This document shows positions 13,840 to 28,900 of a stretch of DNA of 64,000 nucleotides, one piece after another. The stretch covers positions 1,364,001 to 1,428,000 of the forward strand of contig JACAXG010000052.1 in the NCBI GenBank assembly GCA_018881555.1, given 5' to 3'. Under the pieces are notes generated by a model, which was given only the letters and a program-made list of their open reading frames with translations, was not told the origin of the DNA and ran no database searches. The stretch comes from Amblyornis subalaris. Its lineage: Eukaryota > Chordata > Aves > Passeriformes > Ptilonorhynchidae. The first letter of the stretch is position 1. Every line of letters begins with the position of its first letter. A program made the translations under genes and the position numbers.

Positions 13840-16800
13840 GGAAAAGGACTTAGGTTAATAAGAACATGATGACTGGGGCTACTTAGGGTCTAATAATTTT
13901 GCTGGCATGGGACAAGGGTACACGACCAGCAGCAATCAGTGTGAAATTAGTGATTATGCAAAAGAGTAAATAAAAATAATTCATTGCATTTTATGAGTTC
14001 ACCATCAGAAGATCCTGAGAATTGCTGTCTTTTGGCATTCTTTCATCCCAATGCAATTCCTGAATTGCAGCCTGCCACAATGACCATTAGGTAACAAGGA
14101 ATGGAGGGTGCATTTTACATGTCCTGGAGTGCATGAGGGTCTGTCAAGGATTTCTGAGCTAGGGGGATTCCTGGGGAATATGTGAGAACATGTGACATGG
14201 NGAGTCAAGCGTGGCACCTTCACACAGGGAACAGTACCTGAAGTACTGTTTATCTCCTAAACTCCACCTAGGTCTTACATGGAGATGCTTACGTAGTTCA
14301 CGCTAAACAGAAGCACATACTCAGCCTTGTGGCCAAGATCCAGGGGTTCTTGGGAAGTTATGTTCTTGGCAATGTAAACTTAACTTGCGTCATATTTAAG
14401 ACTGTGGTAGCTATTCCATGGAAAATAGAAACCTCAAAGCACAAAACTGCACTTTGAAAGAGAAATCAAAATGGAAAAGTTACAAATGTAAAATAAAATA
14501 CAAAATGATGGAAAAAAAACAAAACCAAAAACAAAATATAGATATTTTTCTTTGCCTGGATTAAAGATTCTTGTCTCTAGCAGGTGAAGGACTCTCTAGA
14601 AAAAAAACAGTTTGACTCATCAGATGCCCTTTGAGGAACAGCCAGAACAAATACAGATGGCTGATAATGTACAGTAAATGTCATCTACAGATAACATTCA
14701 GCCTAAACACCCTTTAGAAAGAAAGAAAACTGAAATATGAAGATGATTTATTAGTCAGCCTAACTTAATCATCCACTCCTTCAGAAAACCCCAAAAAGAT
14801 AGTAACTTCCTATAGAAATCTTTAAAGAGAAAAAACTTCAATATTTCCTGAGGTATACTTTTCAGAGGATAATATGAACTATAAATGTTCTGAACCAGTA
14901 CTTCCCACAGGTATCATGACAATCCTCTGATCAGCATTAATGATTCAGTTTTAAGGTGATTTTGAGATAGGCAGAAACTCTGTAACTATTTTGCATGGTG
15001 GTGATCTGCCCTGGAAGATATTTTTAACATTTCTGTTTTCCTATGTGCTTTACTGCAGTGCACACCAGAAGGAATGGGGAATGGGTGATTGCCTTATCTT
15101 TTGCAAGAAATTAGAAGTCTGCTGAAATAAAAATATTTCTTACTGTAAGATACAATAAAGTAGTTCTAGGTACTGTAAAGGAAAGACCGTACGAGGAAGG
15201 TCGCTCTTCCTGGTGGTTCACATAAAGGTACCCAGCTACAGCCTGCTGGCTCTTCCTCACCATTTCCCACTGCTGGACTGCATTAGTGGACATAGGAACT
15301 ACACTCAATACTTCCATAGTGGCTCTTACAGGAAAGTTATGTAGTTATAGATGTCGAAAGAGCCAGTCTGTGTCATGATGAGACAGGGCAATGGCAGTTC
15401 CTCTAGACAATCTCTCTCTCTCTCAGAACACTACAGAGATTCATATTGCAGAGCCATGATAAACTGTGGGAAAACAATGAATAAGTGGCAGTCTCCTACA
15501 GTTGCTTCAGAACTCAGAGCAACCATACAGCTAAGTGACCTCTGCTTCTGCTAGGTCACCAAGAGGTAAATAACAGGAGAAAGGCAGTAAATGAAGCATT
15601 ATTGTGCAGACTCTGCCTGTACTGTATCAGTTCTGTAGAAAAATAAAGGTTTCCTGTGTTCTCTTCCTCCATGGTCTCAACTGCATGATTAAGCGCAGCA
15701 CTGCGCTATGCTGCTGTGAGTTAATTTGCCCCAGGCTGAGTACTGGGAGGTTCAGGGAAACAAAAAATTTCCCAGAACGATGTGGTTTACTCAATGAGAG
15801 CTTGAGTAAACTTCTTTATCTCTACGGCCTGGAATATATGGGCCGAGCAAGTCCCAAGCCTGTTCCTTAAACTGAGAAGTAGGAAGAGGGAAGTCTAGCC
15901 CTGCAGATTACCCTTCCCTTTTCAAGGCACTCGTGCCTCCCCTATCCTTCTTCCCACAATTTACTCAGGCCATCATTTGCATCACCATCTCTCAGTGACT
16001 GCGTTTACAGAACCTGGTCTTGCTTATAAAGCGCTGTAGCATGCCTTGTGGTGACATTGTCAAGGAAATGCTTAGCCCTTCTCTAGCAAAAAGAAGGCTT
16101 AGAAAACTCTGGTGTTTTGGTTATGCTGTAAGCTCAAACTAAAGCACTCATATGAAACGCAGAATTACAAAAAAATAAAAATTTTGTTTGCTTTACGCTT
16201 GTGATTTCTGATCAGTCTCATGGGTCCTAACTTTGAGGTTTTTAAATGTTCAATTCCCAACATACCACTTTAAAGTCATTTTTGTTCCAGCAAAAAGGTG
16301 CTTGGATTGTCAATCAAAATATCCAGCATGGTCAATATCTCTGCTAACTTGAAACCAGAGTTGAGCATGATCCTAGAAGCCTTTATTCTTTCCAGTAATC
16401 CTCATGCACATGAACAGCCCTAGCTAAGCAATCAGAATTATTCACTTCAGACAAGATAGGTAAGACTGGCCCATTATCTTCCATATTCTGAATCTCACCT
16501 GAAAAACTCCTTTATGCATGGCTTGGCCACTTTCACTATTGAACTTCTCAATTTAAAGCAACGGGTCTTCCAGCTACTTGGGTCAGAATTGCACATTATA
16601 TTTTGAATCTAAAATCTACTCCAGCCAGCACAGATTAACCGTTTTCATGATTCACTTCGTCCTGCTTCCCCCAAGGATCCAGATTGCAATTTATTTTTTA
16701 CTTTTCTACTACAAATGAAATACCTTATGCTTAATGGGAACAAAGCAATACATGATTTCCCAGAATCAGGACCAGATTTGAAACAGCCACAGCTTTGAGA

Positions 16801-19800
16801 TGCAACCCTGTTTTGTTTGCAGCTTGCTAATATGCAGCATTGGAACATGCTTCTCCTAAAAGCCAACACATGCTGCACTTACAGGCAGAATTATACTATT
16901 CGCCACCAGTATCATCTTTTGTAGCTCTTTTGTAGTCAGTTCTCCCCTAGATATTATGGACACAGTGCCAAAGTTGATGTGGTGACAAATCAGTGAACTG
17001 GAAAGGCGAGACTGATGTGTAAATTATGGAAACTGTGTAAAGACACATAGGGTAAAGAGGGAGCAGGATGAAGAAAGAACCATAATAGATAGGGTATCTG
17101 GCAAATGTGTAGAATATCTGCTAAATATCTGAGTCTGAAAATATTTTTCACAACAAGCTTATCTGACACGAGGAGAATTAAGAATTTATTTCATTACATC
17201 TGGTTTTCAACAAAGTATCTGTAACCACATCAACCCTGGCTTGGGTGGCCAGGCTACTTTGGTGGTCACTTATTTTCCCATCAGAGACATTCAAGTTTAT
17301 CTCAGATTAAAGTTCTACCATAATGAAATTTTATGATCTGCAACAGCAATCTATTCTCATTCAGACTGCTGATATATCACTCTGAACATTCTGACAAGAC
17401 AGAGGAGGTCTTGAAAAACAGGCAAAAAATGCTGTGGATGTTTATGTACATCATACCATTCCGCTATTTCACAATGTTGAGATATTTCTATTTATATTTT
17501 CATCAGAGATAAGAGGTATTTATATTTTCCTCCAAGAACTGTTGATTAAATAATACTTGTCAACTAAACTTTAAATTTGCACAGTTTTCAAGGAACAATC
17601 TGAGAACTGGCTTTTTAAATGTTGAATTAAGACTTTCTTGTAAGATGCCAGAAAAACCACAATCTGACAACTGAGGCCTTTCTAAGGATAGCTGCACTCA
17701 AACTAGAGTCTCAGTGTTTAAAGTTGATTTGATTTTAGTTACTAGTGGAAACAGCCACCAGAAAAATACAACTTCTCTGTGTTTCATCTGGAGATACTGG
17801 CTCATGTACATAGCCCTTGCTTGAACAAGATGTTCAGGGGAAGAGCTGGGCATGCCATCCAGCTGGGAATTATGTGACTAGTACCAATGTCAGAAATATA
17901 TCCTTGTGCGTGCCAAGCAAATACAGCTGAGCCTGTAGTCACACCCTCTTCTTCTTCTTCTTGTTTTGATTGCAGCTCTTACCCAGCATCATCCTTACAC
18001 AGGTATCATTCATGCTCACACCTTTCCTGGGTACAAATGGCTCCCATACCTGGCAAGTTCAGTTTGGCCCCTCACAGAATGACTTAGTCTTTCTTTACAG
18101 TCCCGTCTACTTTCAGAAATATTTCAATATTTCTGAATATTTCAATCATTCCCAGCTGGAAGATTCACTTCATCCAGCTGCCNGAAGAATAGCTCACCAT
18201 ATGTAGACAGAGTCCTAAAACTTGATTGTTTCATAGGGGATATGGAAGTGTCACACAAAAGCCATATTTCAGAGTATAAAATTCTGAATATATTAATCTA
18301 TGGTTCTCAATTAGCAGTGACACAGTCTGAAGGAGAACACTCCAAGTGCAGGGAAGAAAAACCTTAATGACGGAATTCTGACAGCATTTGCTAGTGCACA
18401 CACACCGAAGACATTCATTGCCTGGTAAAACATACAAATATTTCATTTTCTAAACAATTGGTGCTTGGTGAAATATTTGTGCACACTTATCATCGTGTCA
18501 GAGGTGCCAAGGCCAATTGAACGTCTAAGGCATTCCTAAACTTAGATGACAAAGGCCCTCCACTGTGTAATTCACGCTGGTGGGGCTCAGTGAAACCTTT
18601 TATGTCACATGTCAGACAGACACACTCAAATGTATTTGCTCTGCATGACATTGGTGACATTCCTTCTTGATAGCAATGGACTTTCTCATTTAGGCTGGAT
18701 GAGTTGAAGTTATGCGAACAGGAAGGACGTGAAGCCCATACCACGTTCAGTTTACCATGTGACACACACACAGTCTTTGCTTTAAAAGGCTTTCAAACAT
18801 TTCTTGTATCAGTGGGTTGCTACTACACTTCATTGCCGTTTTAGTCTCAAAGGGACATTTCTGCTGTCTTAATATCCACTAATAATTAGCAGGGGAAGAC
18901 ACTTTAATCAATACTAAAATACCATGAATATATGACTAAACTGGATTTATTCTTTTATTTCATATCACCAGGAATTCTATTATAAGCAAGAACAAACACC
19001 CTTTTCCTTTATCTCCAGCCCATCACTAAGGAAGAGAGCACTCCCTCTGGTATGCTGTAATAGCCCCATGCCATGTCAGATACGCAAAACAATCATAAAT
19101 CCACTTTAGCTTGTTAGTTTACTGCTGTTTTCTATCACCAGACAAGCACAAAGCAACTGGAATGTGTCAGTGAATCTGGCCCTAAATCACACTTCTTTTT
19201 TTCTTTTTCAAGTGGTATTTTTAAGCTGTGCCAAATAATAACATTCCAAGACACCCAGGGAAGAGAGTTACAGCACATTTACTGACTTTCTAGCATGTAG
19301 ATGGCCCAATTCTCTGCAGAGTTCTCTGGGCTGCTTGGCACAGTTTGAGTACAGCAGTATAATCCCAGCTCAGCTGAGTAGTTAAATGGAGTTTACTAGA
19401 CTAGCATGTACAAATATAATGTTCCTGAAAAAAGTGTACAAGAATTCAATCATTCCATTTCTTTTTTTGTTTTATAAATATATTTTGGAGAATTTAATAC
19501 ATCATAATTGTAGTGGAAGAAAATTTTCTCAAAAATTTTCTAGGATGAATAGGTTTCTTCTCTTTCTTACTTCCTCTTATTTTGAAGTATGCTATATCTA
19601 CATTTTATTGTTGTTTTATCAAGAGGAAAATCACAAGTACATAAGCAACAGTCAGGAAGATAAAGTTGCACTATTCATCCAAAGTTAAAAGTCAGATCTG
19701 AAGCAGGGTTTACAAAAAAAATCCACACAGAAAATGTAAAGACAGTGGCTGATGAACCTAGAGAGACTGTCTTTCTTTAGCAAGACATGGAAACACATAA

Positions 19801-21192
19801 AAGTCTCTTTAACCTCACATTCCTGAGTGACTAAGTCTGGTTCCATAGTCAGACTAAATGAAATGGCAATTTCTCATCCATTACATTTGACAAGGATGCT
19901 GGTGTTATTAAAAAAAAAATAAAAATTGCTTCTTTTGTGTGTCATTCTATTCCAAAGAAAACCCTGAGAGTACACAAATGGTTCATGAGACATTATGATG
20001 ATATGAGTGCTCCTGTGACCAGGGAATGACTTATAAACATATGATTTTTTTAAACTATGGCACTTATATTGTTTTGCTTAATGTGATGGAAAAGAGCAAG
20101 AACCTAATTCTGTTTTTCCCAAATCGTGAATAACAGCTTTAGTTGCTTTAAATAAATAAGTGGATCAAATTAGCTACATACATAAAAGAGAAAATTCTCA
20201 AGAAATCAAATACAATATGCCAACATACAGTCAGCAGCANCTCAAGTAATCTAGGGCAGGAGAGGTTATTTATACTGGGAGCCAGCTACTACATTTGTCA
20301 CTCAACTCTCCAGCACAGCAGGACTTCAAATAGAGCCAGCAATTAAAGCTAGTTAGGCAATCAAAGGTTACATAGAGACAAATGAGGCCATAAAGGGGCC
20401 TTGCTTGTAAAAAATTTTGAGAATTACAGATTTCTTTTGTGTATATTCTGTTCTTCTACCAAAGAAAATTTACTTCATAGGTATTTCATAGTGCTGACTT
20501 AGCAGCGTATTCTTTCTCAGAGCAGTCTGAAAGAAAGATAACTAATTAGAGGTTATATAATGTAATAGCCTGATTTCCCAAAGTCCGAGGATATGGTCAT
20601 CTTTTTCTCTGTAAGCCTGTATTTTTTCCTGATTTTCACAAAGTTAATTAAGTGCTGTCAAGGATTTCAGCCCTTGGTGCTATAGCTGTGGCTATCTGTC
20701 TTTAATATAAACATCTTAAAAGTAGCATAGGAACATGCTTCACTTTCAGAATATCCCACGTTCATATGTCTGCCACATGGGTCAAGAGCCCACCTGTGTG
20801 TGCCCTTGCCCTGAGCACGCTACCATGCAGTGAATTATTATGCCCAGAGGCTAAATCTATACTAGATCATAAAACAGCCGGGACTGGTGCTCCGGTCAAG
20901 TGGCACAATTGCCTTTGTCTGTGCTCTTCTGAAGGTTTATTGTAGGAGAAGTTGCAATCTGTGATGTGTAAAATCCAGCCACTGGATGTGTCTGTTTGCA
21001 AGTTTGAAAATAAAACACCTACTGAGAAAAGGAGGAAGGGAGTCCTGGAAATCATGCGTGACACAGTATCTCAGTGTCCATTTAGTTCAACAGTTAGTCA
21101 CATTTGCAGACAACTTTCTGATTAAATGGACGTTACATATTTCACCTGTAACCATGGTGTTGGCATTTGGGAAGTAGCCGTTGGATAACGTG

Positions 21193-21690
21193 ATCACAGT
21201 ATTACTCAGGTGGAAAGGGACCTTGGCAGGTCTCTAGTCCAAGCTGCTGCTCAGTGCAGGGGTAGCTCTGAGGTCAGATCAGGTTGCTCAGGGCTGTGTA
21301 CTGTGGGGTTTGAAAACCTGACAGAGATAACACAGTCTCTCGGGGCAATCTGCTACACTGCTTGATGGCCCTCAAGGTATCTGGGTGTTGGTTTATTTTT
21401 GCTTTGTATGACTTTGTAGGCTCTTCAGTTCCAATGTACCACTATTGTTTCCTGTTCTCCAGCCAAGCATCTCCTTAAAGAATCTGTCTCTGTCTCCTGA
21501 TGAGTGCCCTGGACAAGGGCACTTCTGTTAGACCACCCAAAAACCATCCCCTATCCGGGCTGAATAAGCCCACATCCCTCAGGCTTTTCTCAAAATGCAA
21601 GTATGCTGGTCTTCCTGAGCATTCTGGTGGCCTTCCACTGGACCATTCTCAAGATCTGAACAGTCACATCTTCTGTACATGTGGCTGAGA
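21193..21690 (-). mobile_element. Diverged CR1-type LINE 3' fragment
   Basis: It starts ATCACAGTATTACTCAGG..GGAAAGGGACCTTGG, includes TCTAGTCCAAGCTGCTGCTCA and CAGGTTGCTCAGGGC, and later has CCTCAGGCTTTTCTCAAAATGCA. This is the layout of a reverse-complement CR1 end reaching into ORF2. An internal stretch (about 21,370-21,470) is too diverged to align by eye. Confidence 0.75.
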
Positions 21691-24600
21691 ACAGAAATTG
21701 GGTGGGAACACTCCTTTTAAAGGTTATTTAATACAGTATGTGTTTGTAATACAGTTCCAGCATCTACAAGAGTTCTCACTTAAAACTGACATCACAAACA
21801 CTCCAGAGCTTTCAGATGTTCCTCTTTAGACTTTCACGTCACAAATTAACATGTCTCTATCATATTCATATGTAATACTATACTCCATATTATGTTCCTT
21901 CACTCCCTTGGGGTTTTCACCCTTCTCTCCCTTATTTTCTCTTGCTCACCTCTTCCTTCTCTACACAACATATCTTCCTTAATATGAAAAAAAAACATTC
22001 CAACTACCTTTTTAAAATACTTTTTTGAGAGTATTTTCAAACTCACAAGGCTGTAAAGCTGCAAAACATGCAAAAGGAAAAACCACTTAGGTCCAGCTTT
22101 GTTTTCTCAGATGGGTCTAGGCTTGTTTGGAATCATAATAATAATAATAATAGCAATAATAGTAATAATAATAGTGTAGTGCATCTTAAAGCAAGACCTG
22201 GCAAACTGTGAGATATTTGAAATGAAAAATACAAAACAGAAAAAACCTCAAAANCAAATAATCACAGTTAGCTGTGACAGGTACAAAACATTTCTTTCTC
22301 TGGCTATTTTCAAATTGCTATCCCAGGAGTTAGTCAACATTTAGAAACAATAATTACCTTAAGCTGGCAGGCTAAAACAATTTCTAATATATCTTAAGTT
22401 CATTATTATAGTTCAGAAGATTTCAAAGACCTATTTAAACCAGAAATATTACATTTCTTTTCAAAAGCACTGATTAAAAGAGTTCAGTGTAATTTGGCAA
22501 CTGGTTGTCCTCTGCTTTGGACAGGGAGCTACAATTCCCTTACAAAAATTTCCCAGCTTTAGGCAGGGAAAATACACTTTGGAATTGGCATGCCAATTTT
22601 GTATTTCAGTCATTATTAAAATAGGCTCTAAGCTAGTCAACAAAGCAGAGAATGAATCAAGGCACCTACTGTGTCATTGTGCCTGTGTGCATTCAGACTG
22701 CTGCTCTTCCAAGATTAAATCTTTCCTTCTGCTACTTGGATTCCTACAAAAAAAAATTACATCTATAAAAAAAATGCTTCTACTTTGTGCAGACAAAGAT
22801 TTAGGCCAGAAAGGAAAAGCATGCTGAGAAGCATGATGGTCTAGTTAAATGGTCAGAAACAGTGTCAGAACATTTCAGCTAAATTTGCCATCCCTGTTTC
22901 CAGTTTACTCGGTGACTGGATAAAATTTAACACAGCAAAAGTCCTGGCAGATGGTGCCAAAGCCCATTGAGTTGTGTAAGAAGCATAATCATAAAGCCTT
23001 GGGCTGTCATTTAAAAAAAAAGCGTCAGCCAAACCTGTCAGAGTGTATCATACATGCCCAGAATTCATTAGGCGTATTGGGCCTATCAGGGAACACAGGC
23101 AAAGGGATATTCACTATCCAGATTGCAACTCAGGCTCAGACACTCAGCTCTGTTCAAAACAGAGGAAACCTGAGCATAGTTGGAAACATGAAAGTCACAG
23201 TGTGAATTTTCTATGGCACTTGAGTGTTTCAAGTTGTGTGATGCCTGAGTGTAGTCTTATTTGTATGCATATAATTTCCACTTAAACTCTCCATTACCTA
23301 CATAATTCCTGAGTTCTAGTTCTCAATGTAACTACACCAGCTTTTTTCCTCTTTTTCCTTGCTTCATTTCTCTTTACGCCAGATACCTACAAAAATAAAG
23401 ATAGAACTGGTCACACAGCACTAAGAAAACAGTTCCTATCCAACCCAGCCTCCCAAAGTCAGGAGTTCCTTCAAAGTAGTAATTTCAAAGGAGCAAGATA
23501 ACTGCAGATGAACTGACCTTGTTTAAATATCTTGGACAAAACAGAATTGCTCATCTGCATGCCAAAACCTATGCCAAAAGTGGTTCTGTCCTAGGTTTGA
23601 CAAATCTTTTCTTATGAAATCTTTATCTAATGCAACACATTTCTCAAAAGGCTTTTGTTTTCAACTACAGTTTTCTAATAAAAATCACTTTCCTGAGAAA
23701 TGCCTAACTGCTTCTATCCACTAGCATGACGTAAGGTTTTTAAGTTAGATTATGACATATGAGTTGGCTATACTTTCTTGAGAAACACAGGAGACAGTTT
23801 CACAAAGCCCCAAATTTGTCTGTTTTGCACTGGTTTATGAGCAGTCAGTAGCCAGTAAACTTTGCTCCCTCNGTGCAATAACAAAAGCAATGTGCACAAC
23901 AGACTAAAGCATAAAAACCTCATGCAGTTTGTCTCAGGATTGTCCTGGCAAATTCCTATCAATTCTTCTTTAAAGTCTTGAAGGAAAGTTGGATAATAAC
24001 ATCATTGTTTTGCTCTCCACCCATGACATGGTCTTGACTCTCACCAATCAATCCCTTACAGAATTTTAGTCTTCTCTTCGTGGTCCCTTGAAAGTGAGAC
24101 TAGTATGGGCAGAAAATAAAAAAGAAAGGATTATACTTAAGCATCTTGAAAGGAATGATGTCAAGAGGGACAAATCAAAACAACTCAAATTAAGAATGAT
24201 TTATTATTTTTTCCCTCCTGGAACAAACTGCAGCTTGTCACAAAAATTGTTCCAAATACTTCTGTGGTCTGGTTTTGGATTATCGCTATCTTTTGGGACT
24301 TGTTTATTTAAAACAGTAAGTGACATATAATTAAAACCACTAGGGTACTCAGTATTTCACACTGGTGAGGGACATTTTGTATCAGATTACTAGCTGCTTA
24401 TTTGTTCTTTTGCTTGTCTCACTGTTCTTTGGCTAAGACAGCATTGCTTGTTTTTATGTATTGATATGGGCTCATCAGTAACGTAAGGACCTAGCCTTGC
24501 CTTAGGACTGTCCTTAGTGGTCAGCGAGTTCTGATTGGCTGAGGACTCAGAATTGATAGAACCACCACATTAGTCAAAGGAAATTCAGACCAGAATCCAG

Positions 24601-25810
24601 AGTATTTGTTTAACCACTTTACTGGGTCAGGAAGAGATTGATCAGCATATTGTCAGATCAAGTCCACCTATATGATACTTTGATGGGAAAAAAAAACCTA
24701 CATGAAACCTCTAAAATTAATGTACATTGCATTTCTGGAACAAGCAAGCATTCAGGATTTGTTATGGGAAGATAAAGGAAGTACTTTCTCTCCTCTGTTA
24801 TTGCAAAATATTCTTCAGGTTACACCTGGGTACAGATAAATTGTCTGGGAGCCTGGGTGTCTAACGAAGAACTCAAGTCACTTTTGAATGGTAAAGCATG
24901 GAGCACAGGGCATCACCAGCACTTTACATAGAACGCATTCTAACATGCTCTTCTTGCTTCAGAAATTATCAATATCTAATTATTTTGGTCTCATAATTCT
25001 TTTGTTATTTTCTGCATTTCAGCCAAGGGAAAAAAACGAGGGTTACTACAAGAAGAAAGCACAACTGGATCAAACATGTTTAGAAGTTCAGAAGTGGAAG
25101 CAGAAAGAAACTACTGGCACATAGTGTATTGCATAATGAACTAATAAAATTTTACACTTAAAAGATCATCAGTAATGTGGAGGATAATCAAGTTCCCTAG
25201 CCAGCTATTGTTCAATTTTAGCATGATTTTAACAGTAAAAACATAAGGGAACACTGGCACTATTGATAATGGAAGAAAAGGTTTCCATGAATATGTTAGG
25301 TAAAAAGCAGTGTGATCTCAGGGAGACGAAAAAGATCTATCACATCTTCCAAATTTACCTCTTGTCACTGTATGACTTTTCCTCTGACAGCAAATTGATT
25401 ACTGCTGTACAGACCCTGCACCACGAGGCAAAAGGTACCTATTAAGATCTTATCTGCAGTAACAGCATAAATGTATTTTACTAGGATCAGTGTAATTCCC
25501 ATTTATTCCACTCTGTTGACACATCTGTGTAAATTGAGACTAAACCTAATTCTAGCTCAGATAGTAACTTCCTACTGCTGAACTGCCTAGAAAAGCCTTT
25601 CATTTTCTAGGTTCCATGAAGGGTAGAAATCTTTTGTTGAAGCCTTGTTCTCAGCCCACAGGAAGACTGCACAACCATATATAATGAGATTGCATCATGT
25701 CACATAGGCTTCTTCTTAACTACCTCCAAACATTGCAAGCATGCAATCCAGATTGTTCCCTGCATCTTTACCTGTTCCATCTGAGTATCACGACACACTC
25801 TTTTACTGTA
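21691..25810. other. Intergenic stretch without a recognisable gene
   Basis: Contains an interrupted AAT microsatellite and otherwise unremarkable AT-rich sequence. Short open frames show no protein signature. Confidence 0.6.
22134..22174 (+). repeat. (AAT)n microsatellite, interrupted
   Basis: Roughly 13 AAT-type units, interrupted by GCA and AGT variants (AATAGCAATAATAGTAATAA). Confidence 0.93.
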
Positions 25811-25987
25811 AGGGTAACTGAGCCCTGGCTCAGGTTGCTCACAGAGGTTGTGCAACCTCTAACCCTGGAGATATTTAAGTCACCTGGACATGATTCTGGC
25901 CAACCAGCTGTACCTGTTTTAGCAAGGGAGTGGACCAGATGATGTCCAGAGGTCCCTTCCAGCTTCAGCTGTTGTGTGATTCTGTGG
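25811..25987 (+). mobile_element. CR1-type LINE 3' end
   Basis: Plus-strand copy of a CR1 terminus: GAGCCCTGGCTCAGGTTGCTC, GGAGATATTTAAGTCACCTGG, GGACCAGATGATGTCCAGAGG, GTCCCTTCCAGC, ending in the tail TTGTGTGATTCTGTG. It is truncated at its 5' end. Confidence 0.88.
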
Positions 25988-28900
25988 TAGTGTAATCTTC
26001 AATGCCAAAAAAAATATTACTTTAAAGGTAGGAAAGTTAGACTTTCAAAGGGAGGATGATATGGAACTGCCTAAGAATAATAAAAAAAAAAAAAGCTGGA
26101 ACAGAATAGGGAATTCACCTAAATTCAAACATTAATAAGAAAAGATATCTCAGTCTAAATCTTATCATAGCTCTTCAGTTTATCCTATTTACCACACATT
26201 TTGCTACATAAGCCTGCTAAAATTCGGTTGTGCATTTGCTTTTTCTGATAGCTGAGAGTGAGTGAAGACACAGCAGAACAGACTGCATGGACTTCTGCAT
26301 GATAATCTAGAACAAAACTCACATCAAACATGAAATACCTGCCATATTTATGTTACACCTCTGTCTTTGTGATTTGGTCCCTATTAAACAGTCTGGAAAC
26401 CTCACCAAAGCCACTAAGAGCATTCCCACAAATATACCTGAAATGTGGCCACACCAGGTCTCTGTAGCAGCAAGATTTACCTATTGTCAGATGCAGCAGC
26501 TGTTTCAGTTTCCCTCTTCTCCTTAATAACTTCATTCTCTGGTAAAGCCAAATTCTCTTTCCTTCAGGGTTGATTAGTGCCTCATGAGGAAAGGAAAAGT
26601 CCAAATAATTCTTCACTCTACAGCATATAATCTTCCCTTTTGCTCCACAGCTCTGAAGAAGCTCTTTTATTAAGGTGGTTGTTCAAATGACTTTCAGACA
26701 GGATCTTCCTGTATTCAGTCCTGGATATCTGTAGAGATGCCTGAAGTCTCTATCTGCATGATCTAAAATACCTTAGACACTTTTTTCAACTTTCTAGTTA
26801 CTTTTGAAGTACTCATCTTCTGATACAATTCAAAGAAGTCTTCTAGGCCTTCATTTATATATGAGATCAGGAGACAGCCAGATTTCATAATATTGGTGTG
26901 AGTTCATCTCACTAGAGTTCACAGGAGTTCTATGAGGTGGAATCTGAAGATTTCCTTTATTTTATGCAGTCTTGTAAGGGAAATATCTTGCTTGATCTGC
27001 AAAACACCTTAAAAGCAAAACCCCGTTCTGTCACTTTTCCAAAAAACAGTTTAGTTGATTAGCAGCTCAATCACAAAATTTGCTATTAATTGACTTCAAG
27101 TTACTTTGGTTGGGTATTTAAAACCACATTACAGAGATTTGTGATGTTTCTGTCAGGTTACATTCACTTCAGCCTTGTAACTGGCTAAGTACTTAATGAA
27201 GTGTTTTCATATAGAAAATCATGGGCAAACTTTGGAAAGCTTGGATAAACCAACAGAAGTCCAAATGATTATTTAAACGTTGTTTGAACTTAATAAGTTG
27301 TGTTTCGTGACAACCTCATGGCATGAGTTTCTCTCAAATACTTCCTGACTGTGACTGTGCCAAAAATACATGAATGTTGTAATTTCTTAAAATATACTGA
27401 GAGATGCATATCTAATTCTTTAGTAAATNATGCCCTGTAACCATTTAAAAACAAAGTTAAACAGATTTAATTTGTTTGATTTTGGAAAAGGGTTTAGTTA
27501 ATTCAGTTGGTGTTCTGAATTATGAGTCTAACTGTGCTACCTATAATTTCACTTCTTTTTTACGAAAGAAGTTCTTTTATAAAAGTATCAGGAATTATAC
27601 TGAGAAATTGGCAATCAGTTATGCTAAAGTAAGCAAACCCCCGTGATGGCTTATTGAAGTCCCTAACAACTTTGCGTCTTTAATCAGAATATTTATCAGC
27701 ACAGAAGTAATGGTTAAATTTAGATTACATTTTGTGAGATGAAAATTAATGTCCAGAATCTTACACCTTCAAATAGCTATCCCATTAATAACTAGCTCAC
27801 CTAATCAAAGTGTTTTAAGGCATAAAACATTATGACAAGATTCTTTTAATAGATCACAAACATCCAATAAAAATGGGTTTTCCTCACACATGTAGAAATA
27901 AATCATCTGTATAAAATAGAAATTGCCTGCTGTGCTTTTTATGAAAATAACAGGAGCAGTTCAGACAATGTAGCCAAGGGTGGGACTACCAACGGTTATA
28001 AATACAACATTAACAACGTCATTGTATTTCCCTTGACTTCCACACTTGTGTCTCTAGGGAAATAAAGGCCCTGTTACTTACTAACTGGAATTCCTGTCAT
28101 TGTACTTTGGGAATCAGTTGCTTGAGATGAAAACCTACAACATATGCCTAAGGTTATCATATCTGGGGACATTCACAAGCACTGATGTACAGTTGAAAAA
28201 AAATTTTTTTCTTTTTCTTTTTTTTCTTTTTTTTAGAAAAGCACAGAGTTAGAGAGACTTGTAATAAATCAAAATAAACAACAAACTATGTGATGGCAGA
28301 AATTGCAGGGGAAAAATGAAACATCCCACTTTTTTCTTTTAATTAAACTGTACTGTGATAATCATAACTATTTTTTCAAAATTTTCAGCCAGTCTGAAGT
28401 GGTGATGTGTCAAGCTTTGCAAAAACACTTATTCATCATTTCCTTCCTAGTATCTCTCCCTCCTTTCTGCCACTACACTGTAAAAGTGAACTAACGGCAG
28501 CAAAACCTTAAGTGAAAAGCTTATTCCGTGTTCTACGTAACGCCAGTGAGAAATTTTCTTTCAGCATTCACTAAAAATCTACCCTGGGTCACACAGAGCT
28601 GCTGCTAAAGTTTTTCCATCAAGCTGTAGCATTCCTTTTCCTCTGAAAATATCTATTTTTTTTTTTAGAAAGGACTGTATTAATGTCATTACATGTTATA
28701 TTATACATGTATAGACCCTTCTTCAGTTGTTGTGGAGTTCTGTTGCTCATGCAAATTGGTCCCTGGTGGAGCCAAGCATGGTGTAGGTAAGGATGGGATG
28801 GGCCAATCATTTTGACAAATTAATGCCACAAAAAGTCAGCCAGACTCCCAAAGTCTTGCAATCCCATTGCCATCTCAAATGCAGTCCAGTTCCTCCTCAA

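Larger units (their letters stand above)
7513..21192. other. Intergenic stretch without a recognisable gene
   Basis: AT-rich DNA with one short CR1-like piece, an ATT microsatellite and small duplications. A very AT-rich patch lies at about 8,040-8,100 and TA-rich patches near 10,480-10,530. No convincing exon, tRNA or other RNA gene was seen. Confidence 0.6.
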